Shown: positions 52,441 through 62,218, counted from the first letter of the stretch. The stretch is 64,000 nucleotides of DNA from an uncultured Bacteroidota bacterium (GCA_937928385.1 CALEZD010000002.1:1-64000), one strand, 5' to 3'. Program-made: numbers and translations. The notes: generated by a model not told the origin, from the sequence alone.

Positions 52441-53466
52441 ATGCAACGCATTCGCCAATTCATTTTCCGGGAGCACACTTTGGTATTCTTATTCTGTATG
52501 GCAGTCATTACAGGACCTGCCATATCTGTATTGTTTGCCTTCGACCTTTCACAGTACACCGATTGCAATACCTACCTTGGGCTGGCTCAGTTTGATTTTG
52601 ACCAAAGTCCGGTAAGGCGTTTCAGGGTATTGATACCATTTGCAGCTGCCGGGCTCAATTACCTGTTTGGCGGAGTTTTTGGCAAGTTGGCGCCTACCTA
52701 CTTTACCGGCGATTTTGGGCTACCTTTCAGCTTTTTTGCCATCAATACCTGCTTAATGAGCTACTTCGGGCTGCTGATATACAGGTATTGCAGGGCTTAC
52801 GGGCTTAGTGTTTTTATGGCATTATGGGGTACACTGGTGATGCTTACAGGGCGGTACACGTTTTACCTCAGTGGTTTGCCCCTGGTCGATTCCTTGTTTT
52901 GCGTTACGGTAGCCTGGACATTGCTGGGCATTAAAGTGAAAAATACGCCTATGCTTTTGTGGGCTATATTCCTGGGGCCCTTTGCCAAAGAGGCATTCAT
53001 CTTTATAGCGCCGCTTATTTTCTTTTTCAGTCATATCAGCAAAAAGCAACTCGCATTGTATTTTTTGCTCTCAGGTATAATGGTGTTTGGCTACAGGTAT
53101 TTGTACGAATTATATGCGCCATCTGTGTTCATGAGCGGGCTGAAGGCAGATTTGTATCATATATACCTTATCCCTAAGTTCCTGCCGGTACTTTTTAGTT
53201 TTTATGGTGTATATAAAATTGTCTCAAATCTATTTCTCTGGATATTAGTACCTGTACTGGCATGGATATTGATTCCCGGTTATACCTCGAAACTGTGGGC
53301 AGGCAGCGATAAAGTGATAAAATGGTTTGTGGTTTCAGTGTTTGTGCAGATGCTTTTATCGGTTTCGGTAGAGCGTATGTTTTACACCGCAATGCCTGTT
53401 TTATGCCTGTGGATAGCCATGTCGGCAAACCTCCTGAAAAAAGTATATATCCAACCTGAAAAATAA
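52441..53466 (+). CDS. Polytopic membrane protein of unknown function between the tRNAs and tuf
   Basis: Protein of 341 aa with about eight hydrophobic segments (LVFLFCMAVITGPAISVLF at the start). The first extracytoplasmic loop has DLSQYTDCNTYLGLAQ, and Arg-rich turns follow (SPVRRFRVLIPFAAAGL). The plan recalls GT-C-type or EpsG-like membrane proteins, without a motif that decides it. It occupies the place where tuf usually follows the tRNAs directly, and may have arrived by insertion next to the tRNA-Thr end. Upstream repeats separate it from the tRNA. Confidence 0.6.
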   Translation: MQRIRQFIFREHTLVFLFCMAVITGPAISVLFAFDLSQYTDCNTYLGLAQFDFDQSPVRRFRVLIPFAAAGLNYLFGGVFGKLAPTYFTGDFGLPFSFFAINTCLMSYFGLLIYRYCRAYGLSVFMALWGTLVMLTGRYTFYLSGLPLVDSLFCVTVAWTLLGIKVKNTPMLLWAIFLGPFAKEAFIFIAPLIFFFSHISKKQLALYFLLSGIMVFGYRYLYELYAPSVFMSGLKADLYHIYLIPKFLPVLFSFYGVYKIVSNLFLWILVPVLAWILIPGYTSKLWAGSDKVIKWFVVSVFVQMLLSVSVERMFYTAMPVLCLWIAMSANLLKKVYIQPEK

Positions 53467-53467
53467 A

Positions 53468-53497
53468 TTTCTTTGAAACAAAAATAACTTATATTTG
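53468..53497 (+). promoter_or_regulatory. Candidate promoter of tuf
   Basis: TATATTTG (53490-53497) fits the -7 consensus, 44 bases before the tuf ATG. The -33 is less clear: TTTC at 53468 is 18 bases away and TTTG at 53472 is 14 bases away. Confidence 0.5.
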
Positions 53498-53541
53498 CAC
53501 TCTTTTTAAGGAAACAGTATAAAATTTAAACAACTAATACG

Positions 53542-54729
53542 ATGGCAAAAGAGACCTTTCAGCGGGACAAGCCCCACGTAAACATTGGTACCATCGGTCA
53601 CGTAGACCACGGTAAAACTACATTAACAGCAGCTATTACAACCATTCTGTCAGAAAGAGGTTTAGCGCAGAAAAAAGGATATGATGAAATTGACGGTGCA
53701 CCCGAAGAAAGGGAGCGCGGTATCACTATCAACACTGCACACGTTGAGTATGCAACTGAAAACCGCCACTATGCGCACGTTGACTGTCCTGGTCACGCCG
53801 ACTATGTGAAGAACATGATTACAGGTGCTGCCCAGATGGACGGCGCTATCCTGGTGGTAGCCGCTACAGATGGTCCGATGCCTCAAACTAAAGAGCACAT
53901 CCTGCTGGGCCGCCAGGTAGGCGTTCCACGTATGGTGGTATTTATGAACAAAGTAGACCTGGTTGACGATCCTGAGATCCTGGAACTGGTTGAAATGGAA
54001 ATCCGCGAACTGCTGAGCAAATACGAATATGATGGTGATAACACGCCAATCATACAAGGTTCTGCTACAGGCGCACTGGCTGGCGAAGCTAAGTGGGTAG
54101 ATAAAGTACTGGAACTGATGAAAGCTGTGGATGAGTGGATTCCTCTGCCTCCTCGTGCTGTTGACCAGCCTTTCCTGATGTCTGTAGAAGACGTATTCAC
54201 TATCACAGGTCGTGGTACAGTGGCTACAGGCCGTATCGAGCGTGGTGTTATTAAAGTAGGTGAGAACGTAGAAATCGTAGGTTTCAACGATGCTCCCCAA
54301 ACTTCAACTTGTACTGGTGTTGAGATGTTTAAGAAACTCCTCGACCGTGGTGAGGCTGGTGACAACGCCGGTATCCTGCTGCGTGGTATAGAGAAGAAAG
54401 ACATCAAACGTGGTATGGTTATCTGCGCTCCTAAGAGCATCACTCCGCACACCGAGTTCAAAGGTGAGGTGTATGTACTGAGCAAAGAAGAAGGTGGACG
54501 TCACACTCCGTTCTTCAACAAATACCGTCCTCAGTTCTATTTCCGTACAACTGACGTTACAGGTGAGTGTCACCTGCCCGAAGGTGTGGAAATGGTAATG
54601 CCTGGCGATAACGTTAACCTGCACGTAACTCTGATCGCGCCAATCGCGATGGAGAAAGGTCTGAAATTCGCGATTCGCGAAGGTGGCCGTACAGTAGGTG
54701 CCGGTCAGGTTACTGAAATCATCAAATAA
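53542..54729 (+). CDS. tuf: Elongation factor Tu
   Basis: GTPase of 395 aa that delivers aminoacyl-tRNA to the ribosome. G1 GHVDHGKTT, G2 RGITINTAHVEY, G3 DCPGHADY, G4 NKVD, G5 GSATGAL. Domains 2 and 3 are complete (GRGTVATGRIERG; GRTVGAGQVTEI). A promoter and a strong terminator bound it, so it is transcribed alone. The usual downstream neighbours tRNA-Trp, secE and nusG are absent. Confidence 0.98.
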   Translation: MAKETFQRDKPHVNIGTIGHVDHGKTTLTAAITTILSERGLAQKKGYDEIDGAPEERERGITINTAHVEYATENRHYAHVDCPGHADYVKNMITGAAQMDGAILVVAATDGPMPQTKEHILLGRQVGVPRMVVFMNKVDLVDDPEILELVEMEIRELLSKYEYDGDNTPIIQGSATGALAGEAKWVDKVLELMKAVDEWIPLPPRAVDQPFLMSVEDVFTITGRGTVATGRIERGVIKVGENVEIVGFNDAPQTSTCTGVEMFKKLLDRGEAGDNAGILLRGIEKKDIKRGMVICAPKSITPHTEFKGEVYVLSKEEGGRHTPFFNKYRPQFYFRTTDVTGECHLPEGVEMVMPGDNVNLHVTLIAPIAMEKGLKFAIREGGRTVGAGQVTEIIK

Positions 54730-54762
54730 TCAATTGCGGCACAGCCGTATGATGATAAACTT

Positions 54763-54795
54763 AAAACCGTCCCGCTTTTGCGGGACGGTTTTTTT
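54763..54795 (+). terminator. Rho-independent terminator after tuf
   Basis: AAAACCGTCCCGC and GCGGGACGGTTTT around a TTTT loop, followed by more T. Strong in both arms and tail. Confidence 0.93.
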
Positions 54796-54897
54796 ATAGG
54801 AGTTATCATGATGTTTTATTTATTTACACTGGGTTGCCTGCAAATTAACATTCAGACTCGTCTACTACAGATTTATAACCTTTAAAAAACCAGGCTA

Positions 54898-55944
54898 ATG
54901 GCCAGAATCATTCTGCTTTCTGTATTCATCATATTGTCGCTGAATCCCACTTTAGCTACAGACTATACAAAATATTATCACCCATACATTAACAAAGCTG
55001 AATTAGCTATTGTTGATGGACACTATGAGATGGCTCTTGGCATTTATGCAGTCACTTTTGAGAAGGTGCCTTCTGCATTTGCCAGGGATTATTTCAATGC
55101 CGCGGTATGTGCTGTTAAGTTGAATAGATATCAACAAGCCTTGATTTATTGCGATAGCCTCATTGCCAAAGGTGTTACCAAAGGTTTTCTTGAGAACGAA
55201 AAGGCTTTGTCGACGTTGCGCTCTTTTCCTTATTGGTCATCATATATCAACACATACAATCAGAAGCGTAAAAAAATATTTATCAAAGCAAAGTATAATG
55301 ACATCCTGATGCAACTTGTTAGGCTCGAAGAGGCTGACCAGGTATTCAGAAAGATGGAGGGTAGCTATGAAAAGTATGGGGATACAATTAGTGCTATTGA
55401 CACAAGAAACATGGATACCTTGTTAATGATTTGGGATAAATATGGATTCCCCGGGGAGGGGTTGGTAGGTACAGCCTCGCCAAGGGAGGTACTTCCACAT
55501 CCTTGGATAGTGTTATGGCATCACTGTCAACTTACAGCAACAAAAGGTAAGGAAAACCTGACTAACAGGTTAAAGCAGGCTGTAAGAAATGGACATATGT
55601 ATCCCGTTGCTTTCGGGCGGCTGATGTGCGCAGTTAATGACAATAATTACAACCTGATGTCATGCGGTGTTGTTGTATTAAGGTTTGAAGATAATGTGTC
55701 TCCGCCATTAGCCGAACAGGTAAGCGAGGAGCAGGCAATCGCTATAAACAAAAAAAGAATAAGTGCAGGCCTGGAATCGCTCAATGATTTTTACAGAAAA
55801 GCTGCATTTGTTTTAAATGGTGGGGTGGCAAGAGATTTCGCATTCCCTGTATACGACAACATAACTGCAATTGATTTACCTACGCAGAAACATTTCGACA
55901 AAATGCAGGAATTTGTATTTAAGGATATCAATGAGTATTTATAG
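54898..55944 (+). CDS. Exported protein with TPR-like N-terminus, function unknown
   Basis: Protein of 348 aa with a short signal peptide (IILLSVFIILSLNPTLAT). Residues 30-100 form helix pairs like TPRs (AELAIVDGHYEMALGIYAVT, FNAAVCAVKLNRYQQALIYC). The rest has no motif I can name; WIVLWHHCQLTATKG and a FRKMEGSYEKYGDTISAID stretch resemble DUF6624-type regions. Codon use is more AT-rich than in neighbouring genes, which hints at later acquisition. Monocistronic by position. Confidence 0.6.
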   Translation: MARIILLSVFIILSLNPTLATDYTKYYHPYINKAELAIVDGHYEMALGIYAVTFEKVPSAFARDYFNAAVCAVKLNRYQQALIYCDSLIAKGVTKGFLENEKALSTLRSFPYWSSYINTYNQKRKKIFIKAKYNDILMQLVRLEEADQVFRKMEGSYEKYGDTISAIDTRNMDTLLMIWDKYGFPGEGLVGTASPREVLPHPWIVLWHHCQLTATKGKENLTNRLKQAVRNGHMYPVAFGRLMCAVNDNNYNLMSCGVVVLRFEDNVSPPLAEQVSEEQAIAINKKRISAGLESLNDFYRKAAFVLNGGVARDFAFPVYDNITAIDLPTQKHFDKMQEFVFKDINEYL

Positions 55945-56017
55945 GTACACTATCGGCTCAAAGGCTTTCCAGTTATGCCAAATGAGGTATGCCAACTGCT
56001 CAATGCAGGATAGTTGA

Positions 56018-56524
56018 TTACTTATTATTCAGTATAGCGTTGGCGTTGGTGAGAAATGCCGCCTCTTCCTTCCCCGCTTCAGCACGCGGATAGCCTAAAG
56101 AACCCAATCCTGATATATTATATTTATTGGTTTTAGGGTCTTTGTCCATATTGAACATCCATATAGTGGGGAAGCCCTGTACCTGGAAGAAGTTCTGTAG
56201 TCCGTTATTCTGTTCTGCCAGTGCCTGGGGCAATTCTTTCTTCCTGGGGAAATCAACCTCCAGCAATATAACATTCTTTTTAGCCCATTGCTGAAAACCA
56301 GGCTTCGAAAACACAGCCTTCTCCAGTTTGTGGCACCAGCCGCACCAATCGCTGCCGGTAAAAAATGCGAATACAGGTTTGTTTGATTTTTTAGACAGCT
56401 CATACACCTTGTTGATATCCGTGTACCAGGTCAGTCCATGTTTTTGGTGCTGCGCCTTGCCGGGCAGTGTTGCAAAACACAACACGGTCAGTATGAGTAG
56501 AAATGTCTTATTGATGGTCGCCAT
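56018..56524 (-). CDS. Thioredoxin-fold periplasmic protein with WCGWC site
   Basis: Protein of 168 aa with a signal peptide (LLILTVLCFATLPGKAQ). The redox site is SDWCGWCHKLE, as in DsbD C-terminal domains and DUF255-like thioredoxins. VFSKPGFQQWAKKNVILLEV and QVQGFPTIWMFN (cis-Pro loop) follow. Likely a thiol-disulfide oxidoreductase of the periplasm; partner unknown. Single gene, facing the TPR-like gene. Confidence 0.88.
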   Translation of the reverse strand: MATINKTFLLILTVLCFATLPGKAQHQKHGLTWYTDINKVYELSKKSNKPVFAFFTGSDWCGWCHKLEKAVFSKPGFQQWAKKNVILLEVDFPRKKELPQALAEQNNGLQNFFQVQGFPTIWMFNMDKDPKTNKYNISGLGSLGYPRAEAGKEEAAFLTNANAILNNK

Positions 56525-56661
56525 ATTTAGTTGGTTCAGAGAGTTACTAAATTCAAAAATAACGGATTTTGACTAAGGAATTCCCGCAAGGACCGTGTTA
56601 GATGCCTTATGTAATAAAACATTACAGATTCTTTAACTGAAAACATAACTAATTTGCGCCC

Positions 56662-57714
56662 ATGCAACATATATACCTCAATACAGCTGCAGCGGGGCTT
56701 GTGCCAACCGCATTCACAGAAGAAGCGAATAAGCTCTATGCAACACTTACAAACAACGCCAGCGCCGGTGCAGAATATTGGAAGGGAGTAACGCAACCTC
56801 TTATTCGTAAGAACCTCGCTGCCTTACTTTCAGCTCCCGAAGAGAACGTGGCCTTCCTTCCCAATTTTTCATGGGGCATAACGGGTATTGTTCGTTCGTT
56901 GAGAGGTACAGAAAAGGTGATGTTGTACAAAGGCGACTTCCCATCGTTACTGGATCCGTTTAAAGTAAATGGCTTTAATATTACATGGATAGGAGATGCA
57001 GACGGGTTTACGATTTCGATAGATGAAATGAAACAAAGATTACTGGACGAGCAAGTGCAGGTACTTGCCATCAGCCATGTGCAGTGGATGTCATCGTTCA
57101 AACTGGACCTGGAAGACATAGGAGCTTTTTGTTATGAGCATGGTATATGGCTGATAGTTGATGCAACACAAAGCATGGGCGCCATTAATATAGATGTATC
57201 ATCATTGCAGGTAGATGTGCTGATAGCCAGCAACTACAAATGGATGAATGCAGGCTTTGGTACAGGTATCATGTACATCGGCGATAGGTTTATGAATGAA
57301 TTTCCGCCGAAAGTAGCCGGGCTCAACGGCTATACTATGGTAGATGGCAAGCCTCAGTATATACCCGGTGCGCTAAGTTTCGAGCCGGGCCATCCTAATA
57401 TATATGGTCTGTTGACTATGGATGCTGCGATACAATACAAAATGCAGAAAGGTATCACGAAAATAGAAGAACATAATACAGCACTCACACAGTTGTTGCT
57501 CGATGGCATCAACGGGTCTGGGCTGAATATACTGGGTGACTACACTACTGATAACCGGGCTTCGTATGTTCTGCTGAAGGATGAAAATGGCCTGGGGCAG
57601 CTACTGAAAGACAATGGAGTAGTGGTGACGCACAGGATGGGTATGATTCGCATCAGTTTCCATTATTACAACAATGCCGATGAAGTGAACAGGGTGGTAG
57701 AACTGCTGAAATAA
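56662..57714 (+). CDS. Class V aminotransferase-fold PLP enzyme, cytoplasmic
   Basis: Protein of 350 aa, no signal peptide. IYLNTAAAGLVPTAF, the cofactor Asp in LIVDATQSMGAI, and the PLP Lys in ASNYKWMNAGFGTGIMYI mark the cysteine-desulfurase-like class V group. It shares the fold with the Tat-exported enzyme at 10543 but not its signal sequence. Substrate unknown; no Fe-S assembly genes are adjacent. Converges on the AI-2E-family gene with a 4-base gap. Confidence 0.85.
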   Translation: MQHIYLNTAAAGLVPTAFTEEANKLYATLTNNASAGAEYWKGVTQPLIRKNLAALLSAPEENVAFLPNFSWGITGIVRSLRGTEKVMLYKGDFPSLLDPFKVNGFNITWIGDADGFTISIDEMKQRLLDEQVQVLAISHVQWMSSFKLDLEDIGAFCYEHGIWLIVDATQSMGAINIDVSSLQVDVLIASNYKWMNAGFGTGIMYIGDRFMNEFPPKVAGLNGYTMVDGKPQYIPGALSFEPGHPNIYGLLTMDAAIQYKMQKGITKIEEHNTALTQLLLDGINGSGLNILGDYTTDNRASYVLLKDENGLGQLLKDNGVVVTHRMGMIRISFHYYNNADEVNRVVELLK

Positions 57715-57718
57715 TATA

Positions 57719-58822
57719 TCAGGAGGAATTCTTTCTCCCGATTTTCTTTTTCAGTTGTTCTGCAATTTGCTGCTTTTTTTTGCCGCCATCGCTCTGGCCC
57801 AACAAGAAACCATAAGCTTTCAGGCCTTCTACGTTGTCAAACAATATTTTAGCCATGCCCAGCATCGGTATGGCTATAATCATACCCGGTATGCCCCATA
57901 ATATTTCACCCAGCACCAAAGCTACAATGGTAGATAAGGGGTTCAGGTTCACCTGTGTACCCACCACCAGCGGCTCCAGTATATATGTCTGTACAAACTG
58001 CACTACAGCATATACCGCCACCACGCCGATTATCATACCGGTGTTACTACCATCCTGCACCAGCACCATGATAATGACAAGTAATGTTCCCGCCAGGTTG
58101 CCCACAAAGGGTACAATCTCCAGGGTGCCGCATATCAGCGCGAACATAATAGGATTTTTGATACCGACTATGCCGAACCCGATGCCATACATCACCCACA
58201 GGCAGGCTATCATCTTTGCCATGCCTGATATATACGCATTGGCTATATCAATAGAATCTTTGATGATGATATCGGCATTAGATTTCTTTTCTTCAGGCAC
58301 CAGCATCAGTGCGAATTTTTTCAGGTGTGTCCTGAAAAACAGGAACAGGAATACGTACACAATAATGAGTATGCTGTTGGTGAATATGGTAGTGAGTACC
58401 GCCAGCACCATGGTAACAACTTTAGATCCACGGCCGTTTTCAGCAGCACTGTCCACCAGTTCGTTAGCTTCTTTATAGCTGAGGCCTAAGGTCTCCCGTA
58501 TAAACTGTTTTGCCTCGCGTTGCATTTTGGTGAAATGCCTGCTCACTTCAGATATCTCCGTGTCAAGGTCAGATATCTGCCAACCTATCAGGTACACTAC
58601 CCCGGCAAATACGGCCATTACTAATAGCAGGCAGCTCAGTATGGCCAGCCATTTCGGAAACCCTTTCGACTCAAGCCATATTGCTTTTTTCAGCAGCAGC
58701 ATGGAGAATAGTAATGCGAAAGCTACCGGTAGCAAAAACTCTTTGCCAAGAATAACGGCTCCTGTAGCCAGGAAAAGAAACAGCAGTACCAATACTACTT
58801 TGGTCAGTTTTTGAGGTAGCAT
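57719..58822 (-). CDS. AI-2E-family transporter (PerM/TqsA type)
   Basis: Membrane protein of 367 aa with about seven or eight helices. The family core is visible: a long amphipathic middle (EVSRHFTKMQREAKQFIRET) and the C-terminal signature ICGTLEIVPFVGNLAG, then LSTIVALVLGEILWGIPG MIIAIP. Characterised members export autoinducer-2 or sodium/protons; here the substrate is unknown. A Lys/Gln-rich tail ends the protein. Confidence 0.9.
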   Translation of the reverse strand: MLPQKLTKVVLVLLFLFLATGAVILGKEFLLPVAFALLFSMLLLKKAIWLESKGFPKWLAILSCLLLVMAVFAGVVYLIGWQISDLDTEISEVSRHFTKMQREAKQFIRETLGLSYKEANELVDSAAENGRGSKVVTMVLAVLTTIFTNSILIIVYVFLFLFFRTHLKKFALMLVPEEKKSNADIIIKDSIDIANAYISGMAKMIACLWVMYGIGFGIVGIKNPIMFALICGTLEIVPFVGNLAGTLLVIIMVLVQDGSNTGMIIGVVAVYAVVQFVQTYILEPLVVGTQVNLNPLSTIVALVLGEILWGIPGMIIAIPMLGMAKILFDNVEGLKAYGFLLGQSDGGKKKQQIAEQLKKKIGRKNSS

Positions 58823-58884
58823 AACAGTGATTATGCCACAATAACAACACAGGCGGAGAATTGTTAAAAGCGGATGTAAATTTG

Positions 58885-59337
58885 TCAGGATGCCAGGGCT
58901 GCTACTCCACCCATTACTAGCAGGAACAGGAACAAGAGCACATAAATGCTTATCATCACAATAATGATAATCCCTATCGACTTGAAGTGGTTCTTCAGGA
59001 AGCGGAATGAACTGTTTAAGACATCATTGTTATCCAGCAATATTGCTTCTTTTACTTTTATCGAAAAACGCAATAAGGCGATGTAAGGATACATGCATGC
59101 CAATATCAAAAGAATATAGATGAAGCTTATGGCAAATAGCGGAGCGCCTATACCTCCATATATGGCACCGATAGGAGTGAATGGAAGCAAAATTGCAAAC
59201 AAGAGTGCCAAGCAGCTGACTACAATACCGAATATAGATATAAACTTTCCCCAGCGGGCAGCTTCATGCAAGTAGGCTTTAGCAGTATCATCTACCGTCA
59301 GTCCTTGTTGTTCATCATTGTGGTTGAATTGCATCAT
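58885..59337 (-). CDS. DUF5362-family membrane protein
   Basis: Protein of 150 aa with a short cytoplasmic N-terminus (TAKAYLHEAARWGKFISIFG) and four hydrophobic segments. The Ala/Arg-Trp entry into helix 1 and the amphipathic FSIKVKEAILLDNNDVLNSS loop are typical of small Bacteroidota DUF5362 proteins. Function unknown. It follows proS by 27 bases on the same strand and may be in its transcript. Confidence 0.75.
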   Translation of the reverse strand: MMQFNHNDEQQGLTVDDTAKAYLHEAARWGKFISIFGIVVSCLALLFAILLPFTPIGAIYGGIGAPLFAISFIYILLILACMYPYIALLRFSIKVKEAILLDNNDVLNSSFRFLKNHFKSIGIIIIVMISIYVLLFLFLLVMGGVAALAS

Positions 59338-59364
59338 AGGTAATAATTAAAACAACAATATAGC

Positions 59365-60843
59365 CTAATATGCCTTGGCAAACAATACCCTTTGTGTAGA
59401 AGGATTGCCGGTTAATACACAGCGCCCGTCCTCTTTAATACTATCCAACGGTATGCAGCGTATAGTGGCCTTAGTCATTTCTTTTATCTTTTCTTCAGTC
59501 TCCGCCGTACCATCCCAGTGCGCGGATATAAAGCCTGTTTTTTCGTTGAGTACCGTTACAAATTCATCCCAGCTTTCTACGCGCGTAGTATGCTCATTGC
59601 GGAACACCAGCGCCTTATTATACATGTTTTGTTGTATCTCATCCAGCAATGCTGTCACGCTATCCGCCAGGTTGTCCAATGTATAAGTTGCTTTTTCTTT
59701 GGTATCGCGGCGGGCTACTTCTGCCTGGTTGTTCTCCAGGTCGCGTGCGCCTAATGCTATACGTACGGGTACACCGCGCAATTCATATTCTGCAAACTTC
59801 CACCCGGGGCGTTTACTATCGTCATTGTCAAACTTTACACGAATGCCCTTTGCTTTTAGTTGGTTCACCAGCTCCAGTGCTTTTGCTTCCACTTTTTTTG
59901 TGGCTTCAGGGTCTTTGCCATATATAGGCACTATCACCACCTGCAGCGGTGCTATTTTGGGTGGCATCACCAGCCCGTCGTCATCGCTGTGCGCCATTAC
60001 CAGTGCGCCTATCAGGCGGGTAGAAACACCCCAGGATGTAGCCCACACATATTCCAGGTTATTGTCCTTATCCGAAAATTTTACGTCAAAAGCCTTGGCG
60101 AAATTTTGCCCCAGGAAGTGTGAAGTACCTGCCTGCAATGCCTTACCGTCCTGCATCAGCGCTTCGATGCAATAGGTGTCCACTGCACCGGCAAATCGCT
60201 CACTCTCAGTTTTTACGCCACGAATCACGGGCATAGCCATATACTCTTCAGCAAATGTGGCGTACACGTCCAGCATCTGTTTGGTTTCTGCAATAGCCTC
60301 TTCTTTTGTAGCATGTGCGGTATGCCCTTCCTGCCACAGAAATTCAGCGGTACGCAAAAACAGGCGGGTACGCATTTCCCAGCGCACTACGTTGGCCCAT
60401 TGGTTCACCAGTATAGGCAGGTCGCGGTACGACTGTATCCAGCCCTTGTACGTATTCCAGATAATCGTTTCAGACGTGGGGCGTACTATCAGCTCTTCTT
60501 CCAGTTTGGCATCGGGGTCTACTATGATGCCTTTGCCATTGGGGTCGTTCTTCAGGCGGTAGTGCGTTACTACAGCGCACTCCTTCGCAAAACCTTCTAC
60601 GTGCGCAGCTTCCTTGCTCAGGAAACTCTTGGGTATAAATAATGGAAAGTATGCGTTCTGGTGCCCTGTTTCTTTAAACATACGGTCCAGTTGGTCACGC
60701 ATATTTTCCCACAGTGCAAAGCCGTATGGTTTTATCACCATGCAGCCCTTTACGGCCGAATGTTCGGCCAGTCCACCTTTGATGACAAGGTCGTTATACC
60801 ACTGTGAATAGTCCTGTTTACGAGTTGTTAAATTATCGCCCAT
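59365..60843 (-). CDS. proS: Prolyl-tRNA synthetase, short (archaeal/eukaryotic-type) class II
   Basis: Charges tRNA-Pro with proline; 492 aa, the short form without the bacterial editing insertion. Class II motifs: GCMVIKPYGFALWENMRDQL (motif 1 region), RWEMRTRLFLRTAEFLWQEG (motif 2) and the C-terminal anticodon-binding domain (VVIVPIYGKDPEA). It ends with the typical C-terminal zinc-domain-like part. The N-terminal MGDNLTTRKQDYSQWYND fits ProS starts. Confidence 0.95.
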   Translation of the reverse strand: MGDNLTTRKQDYSQWYNDLVIKGGLAEHSAVKGCMVIKPYGFALWENMRDQLDRMFKETGHQNAYFPLFIPKSFLSKEAAHVEGFAKECAVVTHYRLKNDPNGKGIIVDPDAKLEEELIVRPTSETIIWNTYKGWIQSYRDLPILVNQWANVVRWEMRTRLFLRTAEFLWQEGHTAHATKEEAIAETKQMLDVYATFAEEYMAMPVIRGVKTESERFAGAVDTYCIEALMQDGKALQAGTSHFLGQNFAKAFDVKFSDKDNNLEYVWATSWGVSTRLIGALVMAHSDDDGLVMPPKIAPLQVVIVPIYGKDPEATKKVEAKALELVNQLKAKGIRVKFDNDDSKRPGWKFAEYELRGVPVRIALGARDLENNQAEVARRDTKEKATYTLDNLADSVTALLDEIQQNMYNKALVFRNEHTTRVESWDEFVTVLNEKTGFISAHWDGTAETEEKIKEMTKATIRCIPLDSIKEDGRCVLTGNPSTQRVLFAKAY

Positions 60844-60871
60844 ATATCGCCTGAAATGCTTTTTCGTCCCG

Positions 60872-60879
60872 CAAATGTA
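60872..60879 (-). promoter_or_regulatory. Candidate -7 element of proS
   Basis: Reads TACATTTG on the reverse strand (TAnnTTTG), 28 bases before the proS ATG. No -33 TTTG at 19 bases was seen. Confidence 0.45.
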
Positions 60880-60920
60880 GTAATTTACACAGGTAGTTTA
60901 TCAAGTAAAACGTACATGAT

Positions 60921-62060
60921 ATGAAACATATTTTCTTAACATATTTGCTGCTGGCTGTCCTAGGCTCATTTTCTGCTGATGCGCAGAGTAAAAAAGTGCA
61001 GGACGATATTTACTACACAGCCGAGGACGCGAAGAGAGATGCTGAAGCTGCCGAAAAAGAAAGGCAGGCGTTGGAAGAAGCACGAGCCAAAAGGGCTGCC
61101 GAGCGCGAAGCCAACAGCACTTCTATGGGCTACGAAAGCGGGGAGGATGAGTATATAGACTACGATGATGATGAATATTATTATGCTAACCGTTTCAACC
61201 GCTTCAACGGCCCATATATGGGTGCCAACTATTGGGCGTATGACCCCTTCTTCTGGTCAAACCCATGGTATGGAGGTGGATATAATGCATGGGGCTGGGG
61301 CCCTTCATGGGGTATAGGTGTAGGTATGGGCGGACCTTACTGGTCATCATACTGGGGATGGAACTGTTGGTACGGTTATCCAGGCTTCTACAGCGCGTGG
61401 AACTCTCCCTGGATATATGGTGGCGGAATGTATGGCATGTACGGTGGTGGATATTATAATGGCTTTTATGATGGTTATTATGCCGGAGCGTATGGCGGTG
61501 GCGCTATCAATAATGTACGTACCGTATCTTATGGCCCGCGCTCTTCCATCAACAGGTACCCCGGCAGCCTGCGTGCTACCAGCGGGCGTACAGGCAGCGG
61601 TGGCAGTATGAGCGGCGGCACCCGTGGCCAGCTCAGGCGTTCATCTCCGGGTGAGTTAAGAGAAGCACCCAACAGAAATTATTCCAGGTCTGAAGCGCCT
61701 GTTTCATCACCCTCTTCCGGCATTCGCTCTGCAGAACGCAGGGGGGGTAACACAACAGAACGTTTTGACCCGTCTGAACCTGTAAGAAACAATGATAGGT
61801 ACAACAATGGTGCTACCAACAGGCCTGCACGCTCTTACAACAACACTCCGAACAGGTCGTACAACCAGGTGGAGCCTGCACAACAAGCGCCTTCCAGGTC
61901 ATACCAAAGGGCCGAACCTGCACAGAGGTCTCAGCCTGCACAAAGGTCACAGCCTTCGTACAACAGTACCCCTTCACGCAGCTACTCATCACCCGGCTCT
62001 TCGCCGTCCCGTGGCGGTGGTAGTTTTGGCGGTGGCAGCCGTTCTGGTGGCAGAAGATAA
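60921..62060 (+). CDS. Secreted low-complexity protein rich in Gly, Tyr, Trp, Ser and Arg
   Basis: Protein of 379 aa. A signal peptide (IFLTYLLLAVLGSFSADAQ) is followed by a charged coiled coil (DAKRDAEAAEKERQALEEAR), an acidic Tyr run, a region with many Tyr/Trp/Gly (about residues 85-195), and a Ser/Arg/Asn/Pro tail with RSYN and AQRSQP repeats. No enzyme motif. The layout, with an aromatic/Gly core and Arg/Ser tail, recalls phase-separating or amyloid-like matrix proteins, but that is inference. A terminator follows. Confidence 0.7.
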   Translation: MKHIFLTYLLLAVLGSFSADAQSKKVQDDIYYTAEDAKRDAEAAEKERQALEEARAKRAAEREANSTSMGYESGEDEYIDYDDDEYYYANRFNRFNGPYMGANYWAYDPFFWSNPWYGGGYNAWGWGPSWGIGVGMGGPYWSSYWGWNCWYGYPGFYSAWNSPWIYGGGMYGMYGGGYYNGFYDGYYAGAYGGGAINNVRTVSYGPRSSINRYPGSLRATSGRTGSGGSMSGGTRGQLRRSSPGELREAPNRNYSRSEAPVSSPSSGIRSAERRGGNTTERFDPSEPVRNNDRYNNGATNRPARSYNNTPNRSYNQVEPAQQAPSRSYQRAEPAQRSQPAQRSQPSYNSTPSRSYSSPGSSPSRGGGSFGGGSRSGGRR

Positions 62061-62083
62061 GGTACTTTATATGATTTAATACA

Positions 62084-62114
62084 GGCGGTCAGGGTTCCCG
62101 GGCCGCTTTTTTTT
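62084..62114 (+). terminator. Rho-independent terminator after the low-complexity gene
   Basis: GCGGTC and GGCCGC arms with an inner GGG/CCC pair, followed by eight T. Confidence 0.75.
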
Positions 62115-62218
62115 GTACAGCATTTTTTTAACATAGGAGTAGCAAATCGTTTTAGATATTTGTTATACTGTTCCGAACATAGGTTAGGAATAATTGTTTT
62201 CAGTAAAATCCATTTTTT

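Noticed and set aside
53662..54485. Long open frames on the reverse strand of tuf (212 and 200 codons)
   Set aside because: Antisense shadows caused by the strong codon bias of tuf; low-complexity Ser/Thr/Pro composition and no family resemblance.
59699..60175. 158-codon frame antisense to proS
   Set aside because: Shadow frame of a conserved gene; Ser/Ala-rich with no motif.
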